Shown here one piece after another: positions 13,181 to 26,573 of a DNA stretch of 64,000 bases (position 1 is the stretch's first letter; every line of letters begins with the position of its first letter). Source of the stretch: Enoplosus armatus (taxonomy: Eukaryota > Chordata > Actinopteri > Centrarchiformes > Enoplosidae); the NCBI RefSeq assembly GCF_043641665.1, contig NC_092190.1, positions 7,082,548-7,146,547 on the forward strand, in the 5' to 3' direction. Under the pieces are notes generated by a model that saw nothing but the letters and a program-made list of their open reading frames with translations, searched no databases and was not told the origin of the DNA. The position numbers were made by a program, and so were the translations under genes.

Positions 13181-14874
13181 AGGGAGAGAGAGAGAGAGAG
13201 AGAGGACATAAATCATGCATCAGTCACTTACAGAGAAAGGGAGACTGAGAATAATTATTTTTCTTTAGTGATGTAACAGTGATTTTGACATGTTTGAAAT
13301 TATTTTGCCATCAAGACCATGAGCATCGATCTGCTTCTATAAACAGGTAAACTGTATACTTCCTTTAAAAAGGAAGGAGGCAAATTGGCACCATTAAAAG
13401 TATGCAGAATTAGCTGTTAGCTGTTCGTGCAATGTATAGATGTAGTGACAACTATCACTGAATTACTTTGATACTGAAGAAAACTTAAAAACGTGATGAT
13501 TCTCAATCAAGTTCTGAATATACAGTATGAGTGTCTTTTTCCAGGATTTCTGGGCAAATTTAAGGATGTTATGGATCGGAGATGATGATATACTCGATAT
13601 ACTGTATCTAAAAATATGTGTATCATGTCTGCGTGTTCACATTTGACTGAATAAGTATGAATTTTGATGCTAATTGCGCACTAAGTGTTTTAAAGTACCT
13701 TAATAGGCTCCTTGAGCTGTGTGTCACAGCCAATGCTGCTGCCCCAGCTGCTGATCTTGATGATAACGAGCCAAATCAGCACGCCAAACTACAATAACTA
13801 ACTTCCTGTTGTTTTTAGAACCACAAGTCTCCCCCTCTTCAGTTTAAACTTGTGTTCCCAGTGGACTAAGAACCTTTAAAAGAACACAGAAGGAACCAGG
13901 GACTAAATTTAGTGCCTGTATCCAGGTGTAAAAAAGTCTTTGGGGTAGTACTTTGTGATGGGCAGCTTCACTCACAAAATAAGGAAGTACTGGGTGACTA
14001 ATATCAATATTAGGGCAAGGGGTAGACATGTCCCGTAATTTGTATTAATTTTAAAAACAAATGTTGAGAGAGAGCGGTGGTTGTTGATAGAGCAAGGCAG
14101 TGAATGAAAGAGGAGGAGCGGTGATTATTTCATCGCAGTAACACAGAACAGAATAATACTCTCAGCAGACCATCTACTGTGGAGGCAGGTGCTCTGCAGT
14201 TTTCAGTCTTGTAGTATTTAGCATCTCTCGTCTACATTCATTACATCCACTCAAACAACAGGGTCAGACAACTGTAAAAAGAAAAGAACAACACCTCATG
14301 ACTTCCTGTTGTGAAAATTATTATTTTATTCCACACAAAATATGGTTCTTCGGGGGACCTTTAGTTCCTGAGTTTAGGGACTCTGGTTTCATAGTTCCTG
14401 GAACTGCTTTGTTATAAAGGGCCATCTGGGTCCTAGTGCTGCCTTGGGTAGATGGACGGGGTCCCAAGTGCCATCCCAAGCTCATGTTTTAGTCAGGTTT
14501 GAGATCTATATATGCTGTAGTGGTTTGGGCTCACACAGGAATCATGTTGGTTAGAGGGGGTCTAGGTTTTGGGGCACCAAAAAAAAGCTTCTGGTAATGG
14601 TGGGGGTCCAGTAGAGAGAAGAGTGGTGGGGGTGTTGAGTAACTCCTACCTGGTCAGAGCAGTGGGGTGGAGTGATGGCAGGAGGCGCACTGTGTGTATG
14701 TGTGTGGGGTCATTAACAGGGCGAGGTCACAGCCTTTTGGGAGCAGATTATAGTAATGATCTGGATAATGGAGCTGGTGTGTGAGTGTGTGAGTGTGTAT
14801 ATTGATCTGTGCTCGTCTATGGGGATTTATAATGCGGTCTCTAAATCTGCCTAATGATGAGCTGTACAGGGGGT

Positions 14875-14926
<52 letters not shown>

Positions 14927-14956
14927 CTGTACACACATGGAGTCGATATCATGTAA

Positions 14957-15007
<51 letters not shown>

Positions 15008-18000
15008 CTACCAGTGTTGGTGATGTAAACAATATTCTGAATAGTTTGCATCAAACAGGCTTCCATCTACAAGTCCATCCAGACAATGTGACAAATGCGA
15101 GCTGGTCGCTGATCCAAACTAAGGTCCCATGCAGGACTTCAAGCTTAAAGTGTGTTCAGAGTATAGTGATCAGTGCTCATTCCAGGCAGGATGACCAGGG
15201 ACCAGTAAAGGCTGATGACTGTCTCAAAGGACAGGCTCAGCTTTAGTGCTGCAATAATGATTATTTTCATTATTAATTTATCAGTTGATTATTGTTTTCA
15301 ATTAATCCATTAATAGACAATCGTGATAAATGCTCAAAGGAACCAAACGAACAGAGAAATGCAGCAAATCCTCACATTTGAGAAGCTGGAGCCAAAGAAT
15401 TTTTTCCCTACTTTTTAACATTTTATTGACTAAACAATTAATCCCAAAAAAACAAACCAGACAGATGAATCTGTAATAATTATAATTGTTCGTTGACAAT
15501 GAGCTTTAATATCTGTAGCTGCTCACTCTGTATGTGTGTGCAGGGTTTAGCAGTCGTCCCAGGTATCTAAAGGTGTTCATCAACCCCAGCAGCCACAAGA
15601 AGGAGGCCGTTCACATCTACAGAGAACATGTGGCTCCGCTCTTCAAGATGGCGGACGTCCGCACTGACATCACCGGTCAGTGCACCCTCTTCATTTATCT
15701 ACAGATCATCTTTACAACAAGTAATAGTGATTATTATTTCATACCTCAGACTGACAGTGGGTGGGGCCACAGTACATTTTCAGATGATGTCACACCTCAC
15801 ATGTGTTGTAATAAAATTATGTGTAACGGCAGCAGAACTGTCGCAGTGGTTTTAATAGTTCTAACAGTCCCTGATTTATTGACATCAGAGTAGACGTTGT
15901 GTGTGTGTGTGGAGGTCTAAAGGTCAGAGTTAATGGCAGTCTCTGGTCGCTAGGTAACCTGATACAGGGGGCGGAGCTTAGCCCATCTGTTGTGACAGAG
16001 GGCGACAACCTGCTTCTCTCCCCTCCTCTCTCCTCCTTTCTTCTCCTTATCTCCTCTACTTATCTCTTCTTTTCTCCTTGTTTCCTCTCCTCTTCTCTCT
16101 CTCGTTCCTTTTGTTTCCTCTTTCCTCCTTTACCCTCCTCTCTTGTTTCCTTTCCTTTTCTCTCCTTTTCTTGTTTCCTCTCCTTATATCCTTTTTTCTC
16201 CTTGTCTCCTGTGTTTCCTCTCCTCTCCTCTTCTTGTTTCCTCTCATCTTCTCTCCTCATTTCTTTTCCTTGTGTCCTTTTCTCCTTTCCTGTGTTTCCG
16301 TTCCTCTCATCTCCTCGTTTCCTGTCTGTGTCTCCTCTCCTCTCCTCTTTTCTCCTGGTTTCCACTCCTCTCTCCTCATATCTTCTCCTATCGTCTCCTC
16401 CTCTCAGCAGATGGTGTGATATCCGTTGTCCCATTTTTTTTTTTGGCAGCCATCGAACACACACTTGTGTACATGTGACCACACACATGCATGAACTCTC
16501 CGTCCATCTCAATGTCTCTCCATCTGTTTCCTTCTCTTTTTCCCTCTCTCCTCTTGTCTCTCTCTCTCCTCCTGTCTCTCTCTCTCTCTCTCTCCTCCTG
16601 TCTCTCTCTCTTTCTTGCTGTCTCTCTCTCTCCAGTGACAGAGAGGAAGGGTCATGCTCTCTCAGTGATGAAGGAATGCAAGCTGGATGAATATGATGGG
16701 TCAGTTGTCTCTCATCCTTTGTCTCTCTCTATCTCACTACTCTCTCTCTCTTTTGTGATTTTAAATTGATTACTTGTCTCAGAATGTATCACTCTTTTCC
16801 TGTGAAAATCTTGATTCACAGCTATAAATTAAGTTTGTTGCGAAAAATTAAGCACAAAATTACGTTCATTCTAATATTCTATGGGGTTTTTTTCATGCAA
16901 GTTAAATAGTAATAACGGCAGGACTTTAGTATCTGCAGTGGTATGGTAGCATTGATAAGAATGATTAATTCTAACGTAATCCTTTTTGATTTAAATGCTT
17001 GGACAAGCAAAACAGAATTATACTTTATTGTTTGTATTGTCAAACAGTATGTCACACATCAGCAGGACTAAGCAATGTGTTTTGTAAATGTAACACTATC
17101 TCGGATAATGACTTTGTCTGTGTTTGCTGTAATCTTCCTCAAATCCAATCCCAATTATTACTGATAGAAATGATAGACGAAAATATGAAAATGAGACATA
17201 AGGTGTATAAAAAACGTTTACTTTTACAGTGAAAAAGTCTAACATGTTGCTAAGTTATAAAATAAAGGCCCAGTGTTTACATTAAAGCGGAAGGTAATGT
17301 TTATGTTAAAGTTAGCATGTCATGATCAAACTGTGACATCATCCTACCATGACAGACTGAACTGAACCAGATAATTAAACAGCAGTTTACTGTCAGAGGC
17401 TGACACTAAAACACACTGACCCAGACTGATTACACACACGCAAACACACACAGACAGGTGAGGTCAAACACCAACTGGTAACTGAACTAACCTCACTGAT
17501 AAAAGTGAAAATTATATTCTGTGTTACTGAAACAAATAATACAACAACAACAATAGCTACAACTACATGTACAAAAACACTGATCAAACTCTCATCACTA
17601 TCTGTGGTGGTCTCTATGTTCGTGTGTGTGTGTAAGCAGCTTTTGCGCTCAGCCCTTATAAAGCTTAATGTGCTTAGAGAAGATTAGCTCAGCGTTGCTA
17701 AGCTAGCTGCTAAGTGTGTGTACGTGTGTGTGTGTGTGTGAGAGAGAGGCTGCTCTGGTGAGGATTTGGTTGAAACCTACATTTGCCAATTAGGCTGGCT
17801 GTCACCGTGGCGACCGGAGCTTCAGGTAATCCCATACACAGGGGGCGAGGGAGGGGCGGAGTCTGTTTACCTCACATTTGCTGCAAACACAAACTCTGAA
17901 GATGAACCTTCTCGCTTTTCAATGAGCTCCTGAAAATGTCAGACAATCAAGTTATGATTAGTATTATGGTCTTTTACGACCACCACTACTGATAGTAATA

Positions 18001-19279
18001 ATACACAAACAAAAACTCGACTTGACCTGCCCAAACTCTGATAAAACTGAGCCCATAATACCTAACATGAAACAAACTTTCATACAGAAATGAAAAATAA
18101 TGACAGTAACAACAAGATAATTGTCATCTGTAGGTACTGACGTAGACAGGAAAACACATTTCCTCAGCAGAACCCAAATAAACCAACATAAGAATTTTTT
18201 TGACTACCCACCAACCAAACTCTGTTCATTTTTGTGAGTATTTAAGAAAATCTTAAAATTTTATTTTTCATCTAACTGTTCAAGTGTATACTTGTAAAAT
18301 GTTAAATCCTCTTCAGGAATTTCCCAAAGTCCCAGAAATAATACAGGGGACATGATCTCAATGGTCCTAACAGTTATTGTTGCCTTTCAAAATGAAACCC
18401 TTCTTGTTCACCTTTGTCCAGAACTGCAAACATGCCTCCTGCTGGATGACTGTATTTGAGGATACCTGTTTAAAGCGCAAAAATAAATAATTTTTATGAG
18501 CGTCATTGGATTTCCTGTCTGCCATCAGAAGTTAAGATCAGTGAAATTAAATGTCCTTACACTGTTTTGTCGCCACCTGTCTGTCAGAGTGGTGTGTGTT
18601 GGTGGGGATGGTTCGGTGGCGGAACTGTGTCACGCTCTGGTCCTCAGAGCTCAGCTGGATGCTGATTCTCCAGAGAAACCAGTGAAACCAGTGCTGCCAC
18701 TTGGAATCATTCCTGCTGGTGAGAAAGAGAACACACCCTCATAAAGATCCACACGCTGGAGACCAACAATGTAGAGAAACACATATATCCACATTATGTA
18801 GAAACTGCCGGACAAGAGGTTTTATCAACTGTCTGTCATCTTTACAGGTTCTACAGACGTGGTTTCCTGTTCTGTTCATGGAGTCAGAGATCCAGTCACT
18901 GCAGCCCTGCACGTTGTCCTGGGTAGGTTCTACCTGTTCTAAATCTGTTGGTACAACATCCTAGGTCTATAGTCGCATCAACTGTGGTGGGTTCTACCTG
19001 GTCTAAATCTATACTCAGGTTGTCATGGATAGGTTATACTTGATCTAGATCTATAGTCACATTGTCCTGGATGGGTTCTACCTGGTCTACATCTATATTA
19101 TGATTGTCATGGGTGGGTTCTACTTGTTGCAGACCTATGGTTCTACCTGTTCTATGTAGTTGGCTGTAGTTTGGTTTACCTGTCTACATCCATAGTCACA
19201 GGGTCCTGGGTAGGTTCTACCTGTTCTATGTTTCTACTTTTGTCATCCTGGGTGGGACCTACTTCTTCTTCCTGGGTGG

Positions 19280-19319
<40 letters not shown>

Positions 19320-21938
19320 GTTGTGTTGTCTTGGGTGAGTCCTGTTCCAGATTTACTGTATAGTCACATTGTCCTGGGTAGCATCTACCAATTCTAGCTC
19401 TATAGTTATATTGTCCTTGGGTGCGTTCTACTGTTCTAAATCTATAGCCACATCATCCTCAATGTGTTCTACCTGTTCTGGATCTAATGTCACATCATAG
19501 TGGGTGGGTTCTACCTATTCCAGATCTATAACCGCATTGTTCTGGATGGCTTCTAACTCTTCTAGCTCAATTGTCATGTCGTCCTTGGTGGTTTTCACCT
19601 GTTATAGATTTATACTCATGTCATCCTAGGTGGATGTCTATAGTCACCTCCCCATCATTGTTCTAATTTAATTTACTTCAAACAACTCACAGGTAGCCAA
19701 TCAGGAGCTACGCTTTGATGTGATTGGCTGATGGTCACTTAGACTGTTGGAGAACAAACAAACCCACAGACAGAGTGAAGCAGACGGTGTGACTGGACTC
19801 CTGAGGGAGGGAGCAGACAGATGTCTAACAGCAGGATCAGTTTCACTCTAAATCACTGGTTTACTCTGCTCACTGTAGCCCCACCCCCTTCACCTCTCCC
19901 TGCATCCTTTTGGATAAACCTGCCGACAAATTAGCCGGCGGCAGGGCAGACTGCTGTGTTTGAATGACAGGTTGTGGTGTGATGGTGGTTCATTAAAACT
20001 AATTAACACTGGAGCTGTGTGTGTGAGTGACAGATGGGACTATTCAGTGGCACAAATAAGACTAATTCCTGAACAATAGAAAACAGTTAATGGTCCCAGG
20101 AAAGGAACTTTAACAGGAAGCTGTTCCCACGGACACCAGGTGACTACGGTTGAGTTCAGATGTGTTCATGACACAACCAAGGTGAACATACCTGAACTGT
20201 CTGGTGTGATACCTGACAGTGTGGCGACTTCAGGAAGTCACTGCTGCTGGCCACGAAACAGTCCAGCACACAACCTCCCCATAAAAGGGCAAATTGTCGT
20301 TTTTGCTGGGGTTTTTTTGTACGAGTTAAACAAACATGACATGTTATTACATGTTAATTATTGAGGCATTTGGACAGAGGCCAGGCCTGCTGTTCCCTCC
20401 TGTCTCCAGTCTTACAGTATACAGTAAAATATTAAAGTATTCACTGTTTCCCCACCAGATTTGTATTCTGGCAGTGTAGAGAAATTTTATAAATAGCAGT
20501 CAGACCTTTATGAAGGTACCTTTTTTTTTTTTTTTTTACAGAAAATACAATTAATCAGTTGACTAGAATAGGACAAATGACTACAAAAATTCAGATTGTC
20601 TTTTTTGATCTCAGTATTGCTAAACTCCTGACTCTGGCAAGGTAGCATGAGAATTCATATTCAGCCACCAGCAGTTGGTTTCAGTTGAACATTCTGTTGC
20701 TATTGTTCATCTGTGAACTGAGACAAAGCAAATGTTGATCCTCTATATACTCATTAAATGCCCTTGTTGGAGCATTATCTGTAGACACTCTTTCATTACA
20801 GCTGTTTTTGGAGTAATTTGATTTAGTTTTTCTGCGATAATTTTACTGCTAACAAAACTGGCCACTGTCTCTAAGTAACTTCACAATTTCACAATTGCTT
20901 CCTGAAACCTGAAAGACCAACTGGTGCCCTGTATTAACCTTGATTGGAAGTTTGTTTAGCTCGCTGCATAGCTGTGCATCAACACACATAGAAAGTAGGG
21001 CAGAATAATTCACATGTGAATTAAGAGCATGTGCAGGTATAAATCCTACAGAATATGAACTGCCTCTTTATATGAAATAACATAACTTATTAAAATCAAC
21101 TTTATACATGTGGAAAAAATATCATAAAGAAAACAGAAAAACATACTCATAGAACGTACATCCAGGTAAGTACTACTTCTATTTAGTATTTGAGCCAAAA
21201 GTAACATGAGTCTGTAATGTGAACGACATGCAGTATGGGCGGCCGATGAGGCAATGCTCTTGGTCCATCTGGGCGGCTCAACCATTTGCCTCATAAGCCA
21301 GAGCGCAGAGATCCCCTGCCCTCTAGTTGTGGAAAGATACTAAAAGGAGCACTATCTAGGTGGACAAAAGAGGTCAAGAGGCGGGCCTGAGAGACACACT
21401 GTCCGCAAATCCCACAGGGGAACCAGACAAAAGGTGGGAGGCCGCAGTCTGCAAACCTTCCGTAAAATCATATCACAAGTGGATGTCTCCTAGCTGTGCA
21501 GCAGTCAAGTCATAAGGCGCGACACATCCTGCTGGAGGCAAGGACACGGGTTGATGATGCTGCCATTGCACCAAACTGTAAGCACGCCCAAAGTGTCCTA
21601 CACACCCTGGAAGTGGAGGTTATTTTAGTGGAACCGCTGCGGCTGGGAGACCTAAGCTGCTCAGCTCCTCTTTCCTAACCGCCAAGCCATGAGGCCGCGT
21701 TCCAGGACGGGCCGAGATGAATCAGCGCAATGGGCAGATCTTGGATCAGCCTTCGGCATCGACCATGTTTTTGTTTATAAATCAAACTCAATAGCATATT
21801 TCCTGCTGGTCAAAATGAATATTAGTTTCACCTTTAAGAAGTGCTGTAGGTTTGATCTCACTGACACACTGACTGTGAGACTGACCAACTAAGGATTAAA
21901 GCTGAGACACAGACACACACACACACACACACGCACAT

Positions 21939-22000
<62 letters not shown>

Positions 22001-22125
22001 ACAACATGCCATATGGTGAGGAAATCAGATTTTATCCAGAGAGAGAGACAGGCAGGCAGGCAGTCAGACAGACAGGTGGAGAGACAGCAGTTCAGTAGGT
22101 TACAGCAGGTATGTGGCCAGATGGC

Positions 22126-22187
<62 letters not shown>

Positions 22188-25100
22188 AAGCATCTTATAC
22201 AATGTCTTGACGCTGAAATCAGGTTGATGAGGTTGATTATATATTTATTCCAGTTATGTCATTCCACAGTTTGTGCTGCGTTCACAGGCTGTGGGAAAAT
22301 AAACAGTAAACAGTCCTGGGTGTAGCAGCTATGTTGGAAGTGCAGATATCAGATATTTCTTCAGCCAGACAGTCTGAACAGAGTTGGTTAAAGTCTTTTC
22401 CTTGGACTCCCCACACATTAAAGAAACTGAGGGAAAGTTCTGTCAGTAGAACATGAAACTGATCCTTGCATATTACTTTGAAAATGTTAAAGATGTTGCA
22501 TATGCCTAACGATGCCTTCACTTGCCTTTGTTGATTTTCTTTTGACCCATGTCATGTCCAGCACTCTACCAGTGAAATACACAACTTTCATGTTTATAAT
22601 AGCAAACTGAACAACATAATGTCGACCAATCAGAAACGTCGGTGGATGGAGTTTGACAGTTTTTGTTTTTGTTGGATTAAATGTTCCCACAGAACGGAAG
22701 AAACAGTCAAATCAGTTGCATTAGTCGCTTGAAAAAGAATTTCATTATTTAATCTTCACTTACACTGAGAGAGACACATTTGTCCTAAATCTACTGTAAA
22801 TGTCCTCTGAATTCTGCCGCTTCAGAGACTGGTCAGACTGGGCTAATATACGACAAGAGACTGGTCAGACTGGACAGATATACCACCAGACACTGGTCAG
22901 ACTGGGCTGATATACGACCAGAGACTGGCCAAACTGGAGCAATAACAAGCAGAGACTGGTCACTCTACTGCAGTGTGATTTCACTGATGTTTATAGATAT
23001 TAACACACACACTCCTGACCTCTTTCTGTCGCCCATATTTGGAGTGCTGCTTCTCATGAATATTAATGAACTTCTCACCATACGACCACTTGGCCTCCTT
23101 ACAGTGTGTGTGTGTGTGTGTGTGTGTGCGTGTGTGTGTGTGTGTGTAGGGTCCTAAGTTTTTCTAATAACTATTCATAACTGAAAATAATCTTTCATCA
23201 GTATTTAATTCCCTCTCTCTCTGTCTGCAGGTCACCTGCAGCAGGTGGACATGTGCAGCTTCTCGTCTCTCGGCCAGTTGGTGCGTTTCGGTTTCTCCGC
23301 CATGTTTGGGTTCGGTGGGCAGAGCTTAGCACGGGCGGAGAAGAAGAGGTGGATGTCGTCGTCACGGCGACGAGAGTATGCTCTGGTGAAGACACTGGCC
23401 AGACTGAGGTAACACACACACACACATATATATATATATATGTCTGTGTACACACACACATTTTGATCATTTAAGCATAGAGGACATATGTTGTTCAGAT
23501 GATTTTAAAGATTTAAAGTTGTGATTTTGGACTATTTAAATAAAATAGATCACAAAAACGTACATAATTCAAAAAGATCATTTTTAGCCATGTTAGCGGC
23601 ATATTGCATGGATTGCCATGACATTTGGTACAGATTTCGATGGTGGGTTTTTCTCTTCTGTCTTCCTCAGGCCAGAAGACTGTCAGCTGTCTTTTCTACC
23701 AGTGAAGAAGTCAAACAGGAATTTGTCTGAACATCAGTGAGAAACACACACACACACACACACACATACACACACACTAGTACGCAGTACACGGCTGTTT
23801 TTGTGTATGTGTTTATAAATAAAAAACACAACTGTCTGGCATTTTTAAAACAAAATAATTTGATCCCCTTTTTCTCAGAAACCAGGACCAGGACCCGGAC
23901 CCAGAGTCAGGTGAGACCAGTACTTGTCTGTCTCTAGACAGACACTTGAGGACAGGAGATTAAAGCTGGTTCAGATTTCTGTCTCTGTCAACAGTTTGAT
24001 TTACTGTTTTTTTTTCTGTGATTGATCGCCGCAGAAGGGGAGGAGTCCTGGACGACCAATCAGGGCCTGTATCTGAGCATCAGTATCATGTCCATCCCCT
24101 GTCTGAGTCCACATGCACCTCAAGGACTGGCTCCCAACACCAGGTACGCGGGTGTATGACGAGTTAATCCTTCTGAGAATGTTAAAGTCAGCTGCAGGTC
24201 ATTTCATCATGTTTCTGCCTCTGAACGTTCTCTATCACTTCCTGTTTGTGTGACAGGTTGGCAAATGGCAGCGCAGCATTGATCGCAGTAGGAAACACCT
24301 CCAGGTCAGAGTTCATCAAACACCTGAAGAGATACAGCAGCTCTAGTGGACAGGTGAAAGCAGCTGTCAATCAACATCCTCACTATCGAATCTTATTGGG
24401 TTTACCTTTCAACATTTGGAAGCAACAAAAGGCTAAAATAACTCCAACTCAAAGATGTCTCACCACCTTTTCTTGGCTGAATGTGTAAATAAGCAACATC
24501 TTACAAGCTCGCTATATCAACTTATAAGGCGATATGTTCACAGCTTGTTTCCTCTGCCCTCAAGTGGCCAAAACAATCAGTTATAGCAGGTTTAAATTGA
24601 TGTGATCAGCTGATAATTTCTCTAGAGAAAAGTCACCACCCAGTTTCCTGTTTAACTACAAAAACAAATCGCGGTCATTCAGTGGTGTTACAGAGTGATG
24701 TGGCTGAATACAGACATCAGCTGCAGAGAGCACAGTAACCAGAGGACAGACAGAACAAACTTTTCATTTTAGTTCAGCTGAACTCATTAACAACTAATCT
24801 GCTGCCAGTGATGTTTGTCATTTTAACCAGCAGCAGTCAGCTAAGAATGAGAAGTGACAGGTATTTTGCTGACTGCGAACCAAATCCAAAATGGTGCCAG
24901 CTATCTGATCTCTAACATGGGTTGCGTTTGATTTAATTCCATCAGTTGTTGACATGTCTCACTCTTGACCTCGCCATCCTAAGCGTCCTCCTCTCTCAGA
25001 GCCAAAGAAATCCAAACTAGTTAGTAGATTAGCCTAGTTCAGCATGGCCCAGCCTGGCCTCTGAGACCGCATCCTAACCCACTTACTAAATATACCGACA

Positions 25101-26518
25101 GTGTGGCGTTCACTGTCCTGCAGAGTAAACAGGCTGTTTACTCACTGACCTACATCCTGTTAGCTCCCCTTCCTGATGGAGAGACGGACAGCTAAGTGTC
25201 AAACACGACAAGATGGGGGCATCCTGGTGGAGCATCTGATGTGTAACCATGACAACCCCGGTTTGAGTCCCACCGTGGACGTTGAACCTCACATTCACAC
25301 CCAGTCAGAAACACCCACTCTACCTCTCCGTCCTTTAACATGTCGGACACATATTTATTTATCAAGTGGGTATCTTCCACTGAAAGTTGGAGGAAGGGAT
25401 CTCTTCACGGCCAGCATAGACAGGAGGAATGATTACAGCAAGTGAAAATCAGTGTTCGTATGGACACCTGACTACTGCTGTGGTGGGGGTAGCATTCAGA
25501 TCCGTTACTTAAGTAAAAGTACCAATACCACAACGTAAAAATACTCTATTACATTTCTATTCAAATATATTCTCCATATTCTATTAAAAGTCCTGCATTG
25601 AGAATGTTACTTAATAAGTATGTAAGTATTATCAGGAAAATGTACTTGAAGTATCAAAAGTAAAAGTAGTCAATGCAGAGAAATTACTCCTGTGTGTGTA
25701 TATAGTATATATTATTATATATTATATCATCAGATTACTATTGTTATTGTTTACGCAGCATTTGACTGTTGTAGTCGGTTGAGGTGGAGCTACTTTTTTA
25801 ACTATTTTATATAGAGCTGCAACTAATGATTATTTTCATTATGGATTCACCTGCTGGTTATTTCCTTGATGGATCCATTTATTGTTTGGTTTATAAAACC
25901 AAAGTGACACCTTCACATGTCTTGTTTTGTCTGACCAACAGTCCAAACCTCAACATTATTCAGTTTGCTCAGTGCATCACATTTTAAAAGTCCTCCATCT
26001 GTTTCATAATCTTAACAAGTAAGTTAACTTATCAAATTAACGTTGTGGAGTAAAAAGTACAATATTTCTGAAATATAGTGGAGTAGAAGTATAAAGTGCC
26101 CTGAAAAAAGTAAAGTACGGATACCTCAAATGTGTACTTAAGTACAGTACTTGAGTAATTGTACTTAGTTACACTCCACCTCTGAACGACTGTTGTAAAA
26201 TAGACTAGACAAAATGTGAACTTTCCCTCCTTCAGCTTTATTCTCAGAAATAAGAACAAACCTGAGGAGGAAAGAAAGCAGACAGGACAGAGGGAGACAG
26301 CCTGTTTGTCTGTCTGTCTGTCTGCCTGTTGGTCTTTGCTGCCCCCTGTTGGAGCTTCATGGTGTTACAGTAGAGACAGCAGACGACAGTAAACAGGAAG
26401 AAACCGAGTCACTGCTCCAGATTAACAAGCTGCTTAATTGAGGATCTTAATGAGCCTTTCTGTCCACCTCAGCTGACCTTTGACCTGTGAGGACACACAC
26501 ACACCACACACACACACA

Positions 26519-26573
<55 letters not shown>

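Larger units (their letters stand above)
7355..15543 (+). other. cerkl intron 3
   Basis: An 8.2-kb intron. (CA/GT)n tracts lie at 7684-7711, 8690-8712, 9996-10031, 11826-11857, 13135-13178 (followed by (GA)n to 13204), 14877-14925 and 14958-15005. Dispersed repeats lie at about 9200-9420, 10790-10990, 12262-12665 and 15248-15440. A locally GC-rich stretch at about 10030-10580 has no supported exon. No conserved coding segment was recognised. Confidence 0.7.
18923..23230 (+). other. cerkl intron 7
   Basis: It holds the exon-derived minisatellite (to 19650), a foldback-family fragment (about 20215-20430), a T17 run near 20521, an unidentified GC-richer segment (about 21210-21770), long CA and GT tracts (21906-21999, 22131-22185), a 32-bp tandem array (22832-22966) and another GT tract (23104-23147). 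Confidence 0.7.
23409..24256 (+). other. short cerkl introns 8-11
   Basis: Intron 8 (23409-23670) has a mixed CA/TA tract (23413-23460) and a fragment gattgccatgacatttggta of the gaaatgtctcaaca family just before exon 9. Intron 9 has a CA tract at about 23743-23778. Nothing notable was seen in introns 10 and 11. Confidence 0.7.

Noticed and set aside
15899..16690. 263-codon open frame, the longest in the window
   Set aside because: It is the translation of the CT-rich tract (Ser/Leu/Phe runs). The opposite strand is also open, and it overlaps cerkl exon 5 in another frame.
18905..19650. Possible CRISPR-like array
   Set aside because: Units are degenerate, directly adjacent and spacer-free in a vertebrate intron; it is a minisatellite.
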